A DNA stretch of 64,000 bases from Litoditis marina. Its lineage: Eukaryota; Nematoda; Chromadorea; Rhabditida; Rhabditidae. Positions 36,901 through 46,500 of this stretch are shown here, in pieces. The position numbers and the translations under genes are program-made. The stretch is taken from positions 7,605,048 through 7,669,047 of the forward strand of contig OZ038433.1 in NCBI GenBank assembly GCA_964036275.1, written 5' to 3'. The notes below the pieces were generated by a model. The model was not told where the DNA came from. It ran no database searches and worked only from the letters and a program-made list of their open reading frames with translations. The first letter of the stretch is position 1. Each line of letters begins with the position of its first letter.

Positions 36901-39900
36901 AAAAATAGGCTTTTGCACTAATTTATGATACAATTTATGGGCCTTCTATTTTTTCGGTCTCTCTAACCCCTTTTATCACTACATACATGTGCTTTACCCC
37001 TCAATATGAACTGGCGGTTCAATTTGTGAATATTCCGGACTACCAAGCATCAAAATAATGCTCACGTCAACGTTGTGTGTGCTCTTGGGGCCTTGGACAT
37101 TTACAACATTACTGGTCTGTCCAAACTCGAATATGAGTCTTTTTCTTTTTCAGATAAAATTGATTCAAACACTTACATCGAACTGCTTGACCTTCTCTTC
37201 AGTCAACGCATCGGTCAGCAGATGGCAGTTGACAGAGTCGTTCAGCTCGGCCAAACTGAAAACAAGTTTATTATAAATAATATCAGTAGAAAACATTGAA
37301 CAATATTATTATAGATAAACTCATGAAAAGAATACATCAACCCTCTACGAACTCGATGCAATGTCTCGAACAGAACCACCATTTTCATGTTTATACATAA
37401 ATGAGACTGGACTGACTAAATAAATGAAAAAAGCTGAGCAACTCGAAAATAAACTGATATGATTAGATTGATAGGAATGAAAAAGAAGAATGATTTACAA
37501 GATTTCTAGTGCAAACCGTTGCAATTAAAGGCTGGGCAGAGGCGCCAAACTACAAATCATAATTATTGACTGAACCACTGAACCAAATATGCCAGACATT
37601 GCATATGGGAGTTCGATCGATAATCAAGTTCGCCTCCGCTACGCATCACAACTCAACAAAGCTAGCCTCATCAAAAACCATATTTTCTCCTCAAACTCAA
37701 ACCCAAGTTTCAAATGAAACTATGAAAGCACACCGTTCGAAACTGGCGGCAGCTCTGTTCTTTCCGAGGTCGGCCTCAGTCAGATAGTACTGGGCCGAGA
37801 GGTCATTCCACTCGGCATTCTTTGTGTCGTGAAGAGTGACACTACGCACACCTGCAAAACAATCAATCACAAGGCATACTCCAGTAAAGTTTTCCGAATA
37901 GTCAGAATAAATCAAAAAACGAGCTACCTTTTTACCAACAACCATACCCCAGTAAAGTTGTCCGAATAGTCAGAAAAAATCAAAAAATTGAAAAACGGAC
38001 TACTTTTCCGCCGAAAAGAAGATAATCGATCTACTTTTGATGAAAAATCATAATTTTTTACTTGTTTACATACGAAAACGGACTAATTTTTGTCGCTTAG
38101 TCAGACCTTACTGGTGTTTGCCAACCACGAGAAAAGTCTATTTTTGATGCAAGATCATTCATTTTTCTTCCGTCCGAGGTCCGACCTTACTGATGTATGA
38201 TAACAAGTTGAACAAGTACTTTTCCTATTCTCAACATCTCAACAAGTACCATTCAGTTCAGAGGTACACGCTCTATATGAACCAGATTATCAAACACACG
38301 ATGTGATGTGAGGGATAATTCATAAAAAGATAATGTACGTGAACTCGCTATTACCTCCTAGAATGAGATTCTTCGCCATTTCGACTCCGATACCGCCTAG
38401 ACCCGAGATGAGCACCGATGAGTTACGCAGATGAATCATGGCAGATTCTCCCAAAGCATAGCTGAAAATATGGACAAATAAATAAAAGGCATTTTGACCA
38501 TATCTTATTCGTAGGTGTTCAGCTCTGAAATGTAGGAAAGCGCCCTTCCTAAACAGTTAAATTTGACTCTGTTAATAATATCATTACACAGAATATGTTG
38601 CAGACTAGAAATGTATCAAGAATGGGTAAAACCTGTGAAACATGACTAGTCAATCAGCCGAATACCAACTTTAGTCACACAAACAACATAAACAAACCAA
38701 CAAATGAACCCACATTTGCCTAGAGTAGAGGTTCTTGTCGAGCTCCGAGTCGTTCGTCTCCATTGCATTGTTGTGCTGTCCATTCTTCTCCATGCTTCCC
38801 TTCTTTTCTGCTCCGTTGGCGGCCACAGAAAAAGACTTGTCCTGTAATATATGAAAATGACTATTGATCAAGTTACTCACCATCAAATCGGTATATTATT
38901 GACATGTCCTGCAAGATATGAAAATTATTATTGTTCAATTTTCAAGTTCCTCACCCACCAAATCGCTATTTTTGGCTGTATTTTACCGTCATGTCACGGA
39001 AGGCTGTATTTCACCGTCATGTCATGTGCGAATCGCAAGTTACATCTATATTATGCAAATGTGTAGACAGCACACTGGTGCAGTGCCAGTGACACATCTA
39101 TATATGCATTATAATTGAGAAATAAAACCAGATAAACTTTCTAGGTTCTAGGCCAGAACAATGGATCGAATAAACAGTTTGCTCATAAAACAAAGAACTA
39201 ATGTTTGAACACAGTTAAAGTTAAGTGACTGTGCGCAGGGAATTGAAGATGGTTCAAAGTGGTAAACCCTGCTGTAACCCATGATGCAGCCAACTGAGTG
39301 AGCAGAGTAAACAAACCTATGTCATACCAACACCTTCTTGCATTACTTATTTCAATGAAAAATTATGGACTAGCTTCGTTCTCAAACTGTGCTGACTGAC
39401 AGTAGCTTGGGAACTTCTGATTTCCAATCATCTAATCAATGACATAGTTTAACACTGCTGGTGATACTGGTTCTCAATTGAAAACACTACTGCCAGGTTC
39501 ACGCTCTCGCTTGGTTAGTTTCCAATAGTTGGTCAACAATCGTTTTTAGGAGTTTTTGTCCATTTTGAGGGTAGAGACAACGTCTTTGTCATAGTATTAG
39601 TCTCAGAGTAAACAAGCATATTGTTCTATTCAGGAAAACAAACCCCGCACAATGTCAACGATGAACGGCTGGGATTACGTGAGAAAATGTAATCCTAGCC
39701 CGAATGATAAATTTGAATAATAATAATAATAATCCCAGTGGACGGTTGGTCATTACTGCTTAGTTCCTACGTAAATGTTAATTATAAACATCATCAAGCA
39801 CTATCTAAATTAAAGTTATAATTGAACGGTTTTCAGAATTTGACAATTCGGTAACGAACAACTATGAGGGCATGAGATGAGCGAACGAAACGTATTCAAC

Positions 39901-42047
39901 TTGAAAACCAATTGTTTAGCACCAGTCGGACCTCACTGGTGTTTGAGTAAACAACGAGCGCCTCGCAGTAAGCGGCACAAAAAGTCTAAACGGAACGTAC
40001 CATCCCAGGTTAGTGATAAGAAGAGAACAGTGACATTTTGCATAGGCCATATGACTCAATGTCCGATAATAGCTCGGATATTAATTAGTAACCAAAAATT
40101 TTAATATATTATGAAACATTATGGGGAACTATGCCGATAGCCATATAAGACTTCATAGAACATAGAACAGACAACTGAATTGTAAACTGTGAACAACAAC
40201 AAATTTACCCTTTGTTTTAGAACAACAAAAAGTGACACTTTACTATTGTTAAAATGACCGGGTTTCATATGAAAACATTGCGAATGATGACAACCCGAGA
40301 GAGCCGACCTAGCCACCACCGCGACCTAAATAATGTGTGCGCGCGCGGATGGAAACTCCAAAAAACAACAAAAGGTTCAATGGTCAAATTCTCGCAACCG
40401 GGAAACTCTTCTGCCAACACACACGCAACAATGGCGTCACTCATCGAGCACATGAAGTCATCAAACCAAGTGGGAAAAACTATATTTCGTCATCCTCATC
40501 GTACTACATTCTAAAATGTTGGTTTACTAACTTTGTTGTGTAAAAAATAACCGAAATATCGGATATTTTAATCTAAGAACAGTTTCCTTGTGGAACGTTC
40601 GATAAAATGGGATGCCTTACCGGTGTGTATCTTTTATTCAAAGTTAGTTAAGGTAGACTTTAAGCAACTACTTCACTTCAGAACTTCAGTGCTGGGTTGC
40701 TGTCATCTGCCGACATGATAAAAGAGTTCAATTTGCAGTTGCACCAACATGTTAATCGAAAGCTCACCTTCAGACTAATAAGCACGAAAACTCGATACTC
40801 TCTATACATTCCGACCAAAATAATATGTTTGCATGTGCCACAGCTTCAAATATCGAAAGGTTGATTCAGCATTCGAAAATTTAAAAGAATACTTCCATAT
40901 ATCGTGGGATAACAGCCAGATAATCAAATCGAGACGAAAATAACAGCGCCGTAGTGTCTAGTGTCCCGTAATTAACCAACAGAATCCTACAGATAGGTGA
41001 GATCTCATTGGTTGCTAGGTGATTATAGTACCTCTCACGTTAGTATAGACATAACAAGTAAAGAATAAAACCGTTTAACACCTCGATGAATGAAACAAGC
41101 AAAAATAACGACCAATATACACTTGTCTTCTAAGTAACGCACAACACAACAGGTATTTTATTGTATTATCAAGTGAACAGAGGTTTGCAGCCTTCTGCCT
41201 CTGTCATTCAATCCCAATACAAGTGTGATGTGTAAAATCATCCTCAGAGGTAAGCACCGATCCCATAACCCAATTAGATCTACCGTGTACTGTTCTATTT
41301 ATATTGATAGTACACGAAACCCATGTGCAATGTAGGTGATGTACAACTGTATCGGAAGAAAGAAGTGTTATAATCTACAAAGAGTGTTATAATCTACCTC
41401 ATCTACAAAGTCCTAGGTGAGATAGTGTTGGCAGGGGACTGAGAAGTTAATTTAGTTAGTTAAGGATCGCCCTGTATATCTCTCCCCTTTCTCGTAGCTC
41501 GTAGCGGTGTAGCGCAAAAAAAAGCGTCTGGTTAGATTGATAATACCTCAAGTCAAGTTAGGATTCTCCAGTCTAACCTGAGATGAAGTTAAGGATGATG
41601 AAGTAGGGTGCTTGAGAACTAGAGAAAATTCAAAAATCTATAGTATAGTACTATGGTTCCAACTGGAGAAACAAATCGTTGTACTTTTGGGAGAAAAGGC
41701 GCACGTCCCGTCCCACTCTTCTTCGTAAGGAAATGTTGGAAAACCTAGCAAGTTCAAATATTGCTTCACTGGCAATGGAGAACGTTAACATGAAGATACG
41801 AGTACACACCAATAAAAATAGATCCAAATACAGGGAAAAGTGATCATTTTATTGGAAAGCAACATCTTTCCTATTCACATACGTCAAACTCCGAAACTCT
41901 ACATCGAAATTTTTCCGCGTTCCGCAGAAAAGCAGTCCAAAAACGTACCTGTTTCGGGTTATCGGCAAGCTCAACGACGCGAGCTTTCTTGCAGGGAGGC
42001 GAAGCGGCGGCAATGGACGAAGACAGTTCGTCAACAATTGAACTCAT
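27967..42047 (-). CDS. UBA1: Ubiquitin-activating enzyme E1
   Basis: Adenylates ubiquitin, holds it as a thioester and passes it to E2 enzymes. 26 coding exons, 1071 residues (human UBA1 is about 1058): 42047-41949, 38841-38714, 38461-38355, 37851-37734, 37255-37177, 36824-36651, 36271-36121, 35901-35819, 35582-35445, 35162-35052, 34833-34648, 34281-34191, 33896-33751, 33489-33324, 33019-32905, 32408-32293, 32036-31861, 31290-31162, 30793-30701, 30518-30422, 30185-30091, 29776-29597, 29328-29212, 29052-28969, 28464-28364, 28102-27967. N-terminal [11 protein letters not shown] resembles a nuclear signal. [14 protein letters not shown] marks the inactive adenylation half, [12 protein letters not shown] (~487) the active half, [14 protein letters not shown] the ATP/Mg site, and [10 protein letters not shown] holds the catalytic Cys644. 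LRAENYDI and the C-terminal [11 protein letters not shown] complete the match. No break is seen. The acceptor of exon 11 (tactcaag) is weak. A BEL element lies just upstream. Confidence 0.97.
32532..32806. mobile_element. ACTCGAAA microrepeat element, copy 1
   Basis: Ends GGGTTGTTAAAGTCGAACTC and inverted CTCGATTAACAACCCC enclose about 250 bp built from ACTCGAAA(A) variants on the plus strand. A shorter relative with the same ends is at 62696-62805. Lies in the UBA1 intron upstream of exon 32408-32293. ORFs here are repeat artefacts. Confidence 0.8.
34547..34618. mobile_element. Short palindrome, CAGTGGCCGT ends
   Basis: 72 bp: CAGTGGCCGTATGCACTAAT at the left, GATAACGGCCACTG at the right, with a central perfect palindrome TTCATGCTCCCGGGAGCATGAA. 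Lies in a UBA1 intron. Left end resembles the 13772 element. Confidence 0.7.
37877..38190. repeat. Local tandem and palindromic repeats in UBA1 intron
   Basis: CCAGTAAAGTT.TCCGAATAGTCAG occurs twice about 70 bp apart (37880 and 37952), followed by CAGACCTTACTGGTGTTTG (38103) and GTCCGACCTTACTGATG (38170). A relative lies at 39920 (GTCGGACCTCACTGGTGTTTG). Confidence 0.55.
38842..41948. other. First coding intron of UBA1
   Basis: 3.1 kb, by far the longest UBA1 intron. It includes a small inverted repeat near 39670-39700 (GGGATTACGTG...TGTAATCC) and ORFs to 86 codons without support. I see no nested gene. Confidence 0.5.
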
Positions 42048-42052
42048 AGAAG

Positions 42053-42062
42053 GCTGAAATAA
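42053..42062 (-). promoter_or_regulatory. Splice acceptor just before the UBA1 start codon
   Basis: On the minus strand TTTTATTTCAG precedes CCTTCT-ATG, so the first coding exon begins six bases before the ATG. This is either the 3' end of a 5'-UTR intron or a spliced-leader trans-splice site. Confidence 0.7.
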
Positions 42063-42110
42063 AAGATATCATAACGCGTACCGTTCGGAAAAGTAGGCTT
42101 CAAAACCAAA

Positions 42111-42115
42111 TGAAA
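42111..42115. repeat. Target site duplication TGAAA, left
   Basis: The five bases before the left LTR equal the five after the right LTR (51693-51697). Confidence 0.85.
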
Positions 42116-42553
42116 TCTCGCCAGCGAGACCATTTCTCACTAATAATTGTCACTGCCCAAGAGATCGGGCCGGTCCAATCAATGACCAGAGAACGGGGCT
42201 CCGCCCACTTCTCGCCAACCAGCATTAGCTGGATAGTCGAAAGGTCACTCTTGAATATAAACTCGTAGAGAATGGTCGCTAGCGATAACGCTTAAATATC
42301 GTTCTTACAAACTCGTACTACTTACTTACAATCGCCTCCCCGTTCAATCTATGTTGTTATGTTTCCATGTTATAAGATACACAGTATAAATCAATGTGTT
42401 CTATATTGTTCTGTGGTAACTATACGTTCAATCGTATCATACTTGCATAGCTATTGAACTCGGGTACACGTTAAACTACACGAAAGAGTATAGACGGGAA
42501 AAGACGTGGCAATAGGTAATTTATAAGTAGACTCTCCCACTGGAGTCGAAACA
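42116..42553 (+). repeat. Left LTR
   Basis: 438 bp, beginning TCTCGCCAGCGAGACC and ending GGAGTCGAAACA. The boundary follows from the TSD and from the primer site starting with TGG. The TC start is not the usual TG. Confidence 0.9.
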
Positions 42554-42571
42554 TGGTGCATCGGCCTAATC
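42554..42571 (+). other. Primer-binding site
   Basis: TGGTGCATCGGCCTAATC starts at the first base after the LTR. It resembles the complement of a tRNA-Gly 3' end (TGGTGCATTGGCC), with a mismatch at base nine and divergence after base thirteen; the primer tRNA is tentative. Confidence 0.6.
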
Positions 42572-43457
42572 GCGAAGGCCAATCAATATCGTGTAACCTA
42601 TCTTGTACCCAAATCGAAAATATTCGGAATAAAGAATAGTAGAATCGTTAAAGATAGTTCAGCTCAAAAAACAAAAAGGTCCAGAACTAGGGAAACTGGC
42701 ATTGATGTCTGCAGATTTGGACAACGTCGAACGCTAAGAAACAGCACAAAGGAAAGTTCAGATAGTGGAAAAATTTGAATTCGAAATGTAGCCGTTACGG
42801 AGTTGCAAACCGTTTGATTAGTGCGAAAACGATGTTAAACCCACCAGACGGGTCTCTCGCAATAGGGAAAAATTGCGGTCTGGGACACGAATCGAGGTCT
42901 CCTGAAAGAGCGTGTCTAACTACTAGGTGAAGCGAAGCAGCCGTGAAAGTGCAGCACCGATTCAAGGTTAAATTCATGACGTTTAAAAGCACGTCATTGT
43001 CGTTTAAACCGAAAAATTCCTCGAAACGGAATCGGAGAGCGTGAACTATTGAAGACGAAGAAAACTAGGAAATAGTCCGGAAAATCGATATTACTACAAA
43101 AATGAAGTATCTGAAAAAGAGGGTAAGTAGTAAAGAGTTAGAAAGAATATGAATAAAATTAAAAGAAAGTTTGAACATCGGAAAAACCTGGCAAAATGTC
43201 AAAGATCAGAGTGCAGAGGTCGAGAGGTCGAGGTCAGACAGTGAGGGGCAATGGTCATGAAGCGAAAGCCCTGATTATCAAGAGTACAGTAATCACAATT
43301 AAAAACGACGGCCTAAAAAACTCGGGTCCAATCAGATCAAAGTACAATAGAACACGCAGTTCTACAAATTATTGTGTATTGGAACATAAAGTGTATACAA
43401 TTGCGGTTATTCTCGTTTGTGTTTGTTGTTTGTGTTTTCTGGTAAAGACCTTCTATC
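42572..43457 (+). other. Retrotransposon 5' leader
   Basis: About 0.9 kb before the gag-pol ATG. A strong donor-like site AAGAGG-GTAAGTAG lies at 43117-43130, 21 bases after the A of an upstream ATG (43102). The 103-codon ORF at 43196 overlaps its end. Confidence 0.6.
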
Positions 43458-43507
43458 ATGCCGACATGGGGAAGCGTGAAAGGAGGTCTCACTCGAAAAA
43501 TTACTGA
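43196..43507 (+). CDS. Small leader ORF with one hydrophobic segment
   Basis: 103 codons in a different frame from gag-pol and overlapping its first 50 bases. The N-terminal half is basic (MSKIRVQRSRGRGQTVRGNG); residues ~70-88 form a strongly hydrophobic stretch (TIAVILVCVCCLCFLV), so it could be a small membrane protein. There is no similarity I recognise. It may be a chance ORF in the leader. Confidence 0.25.
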   Translation: MSKIRVQRSRGRGQTVRGNGHEAKALIIKSTVITIKNDGLKNSGPIRSKYNRTRSSTNYCVLEHKVYTIAVILVCVCCLCFLVKTFYHADMGKRERRSHSKNY

Positions 43508-46500
43508 AAGTCGGACCTTGAGAGATAAAATAAAAGTAGATTTAGACTCGGGACATTTCGATTCAGTAGTAAATAATGTCGCACTTTCACAAATCGATTC
43601 TTATTTAGATGCGATAGAGTTTAGGGTTCATAGAATCGAAGAGCAAAAAACTTTAGTTCATGGATATTGCATTGAAATCGAGGATACGGCGACGCGAAAA
43701 GCAGCCGAAAGGGACATTGAGCAGAGCATTACAAATTCGGAATGTGAGGAGATTTTGACAGATTTAGATAATTTTATTCTCGCATTAAGGTCGGAAAGAC
43801 GTCGTTTAGCGAATAATTCGATTGTAGTACCTCAACCACAGGTACAGCAAAATACTAGAGTTCGTATACCAGAGTTGAAACTGCCTGAGTTTTCCGGAGA
43901 CCATACGGAATACGAGGAGTTCTGGAACGTTTTCGAGGCGTCTATAAATTCGAATCAATGTTTATCGAATCTCGAGAAATTAATCACTTTGAAATCATTG
44001 CTCAAAGGTCCAGCTGAAGTAATCCTAAAAGGAATAGCATTAGATGGAACAATGTACCAGAAAGCGGTAGATTTATTCCAAAAAAGATTCGCAAATGCTG
44101 TTACAACTCGTGCGTCTATCTTGAAAAAACTCGAGAAAACTCCAAATTCAAACTCGGACTGTAAAGAATTGAGGAAAACTTATGATCTACTCGTGGCTTA
44201 TATGACTATGTTAGAAGGTCATGATGCGAATGCAGCAAAGTCGGGGGTAACTGTAGAACTCATTAAGAAAAAATTTCCTCTGAAAATTCGTCAAAATTTA
44301 GCTCGTGCAGAACATAAGGCAACAAATTCGTGGACATGCAAAGAACTATTCGAGGCTTTAGATGAGATTATAGTAGAAGAAGAAATCGTAGGGGGGGTAG
44401 ACGTATCAGATTCGGAAACGGAAAAGGTAAGTTCGTCGTTCTACACCAGCGAGCGAGAACAGTACAAGGACCACAGAAGGAGAGAAGAATCACGGAGACC
44501 CTGCACGTACTGTAAGCTGACAGGACACAACAGCGAGGACTGTAAAAAGGTAAGCTCTTTGGATGTTCGGAAATATATTTTGCACACTGAAAAACGGTGT
44601 TATAAATGTCTAAATGATAATCATTCGTATAAGGAGTGCAAAAGCGAGTACAAATGTCGAATATGCGATAGAAATACTCACCATACGTCGATATGTTTTA
44701 AGAATAAAATATCGGACGAAAAAGAGCGCGGTAGGAGTAGAAATAAGGATAATTATTCGGACAAAAATCGAGACTATAGTAGAGATAGTTATAGTAAGAA
44801 TCGAAATCGTTCAGGGAGTAGAAATAGTCGTGATGGGAGAAACCACGATAAATATCGCGACCGTTCACGGTCAAGAGAAAATAGTAGTTCACATAGAAGT
44901 AGATCAAATTCGAATACTCGAAATGGTAGTCAAAGTAAATCGCCTAGTCGTTCAGTTCAGTTCAATGCACAGGCAGAAACTAGAACTAACGTAGCAATTG
45001 AAGCGTTAGGGACAAAAGTCGAGAAAAAAGATACGCACATATATTCGGTTGAATCAAAAAGTAAAATACAATTGATGACGGTATGTGCAGAAGTGTATAA
45101 CACGGTTAAAAATCGATATCAACCAGTAACGATTCTATTAGATTCAGGATCCCAGAAGAGTTTCGTGAGCAGGTCATTAAAAGAATCGTTAGGTGTATCA
45201 ACAATAAGATCAGAATCATTAACAGTCATTGGATTCGGAGATAACAAAAGTCGTTCTATTTCAGATATCGTGAACATAAGAATCGGAAAAGAAGGAAGAA
45301 AAATCATCGATATTACGGCAAACACCCAGGAGAAAATTACGGGAAGATTCGTCACAGCAGAGATAGAAAAAGAAGATCAAATCGAAATGAGGAAACGACG
45401 GATTATCTGGAATGGAGGGAAATCAGAAAGGTTAGTTACGGCTGATATACTCATTGGTATTGACTATTTTTGGAAAATAATAGATTCGGAAAAAGCTCAA
45501 TTCAAATTGCCATCGGGATTATTCGCCACTCCAACAATATTCGGATATATAGTATCGGGGGCGAAGGATTTAGTAGATTCGGAAAAAACGTACCTAGTTA
45601 ACCATGTACAATTAGATGAATCGACTAAATTCTGGGATTTAGAAACTATCGGAATATTCGACGATCCTTCTATAGAGAGGGATCGAGTAGAGCGTGAGGA
45701 AATAATCGATAACTTTAATAAGTCGGTAATAACAGAAAATGGCCAACTTTTTGTGAAATTTCCATGGAACGGTAATGAATCGAAACTCGCTAATAATTAC
45801 GCAATTGCATATAAACGTTTAGAGTCGCAGAGTAGGAACTTACGTAAGAACTCGGCAATATGGGAGGGGTATAATAAAATTTTCGAAACTCAACTAGAAG
45901 CTAATATTATAGAAAAGGTTGAATCAGAAGATAAATCGAAATTCGTTGAATATTACATACCTCATCAGGTAGTAGTAAAACCGGATAGTATAACAACTAA
46001 AGTTAGAATCGTATACGATGCTTCGTCTCATATGAGGGGGGAATTATCGTTAAATGACTGTGTTCATCAAGGCCCCACAATCTTGCCAAATTTATGTGGA
46101 GTATTGATTAGAGCTCGTAAATATCCGATACTATTAATAAGCGATGTGGAGAAAGCTTTCCACCAGGTTCACCTACAAAATTCGGAAAGGGATGCCACGA
46201 GATTTCTGTGGTTGAAAAATTCGAAAATAGGGTTGACAAACGACAACGTACAGGTTTTTAGATTCACTAGAGTACCATTTGGTATTAGTTCCTCACCATT
46301 TCTGTTGGCTATGGCCATATTGTATAGTCTCTCAAAAAACGTCGACAGCAAAAATGGCGAGGACATTAAGAGAAATCTATACGTCGATAATGTAGTATTA
46401 GGGGGTAATAACGTCGAAGAAACAGTAGGAAAATACAAATCGTCAAAATCAATATTCCTAGATATGCGTATGAATTTGAGAGAGTATATTTCGAATAGCG

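Noticed and set aside
42838..42912. tRNA-like fold antisense in the retrotransposon leader
   Set aside because: A B-box-like CTCGATTCG is present, but stems do not pair and the spacing is wrong.
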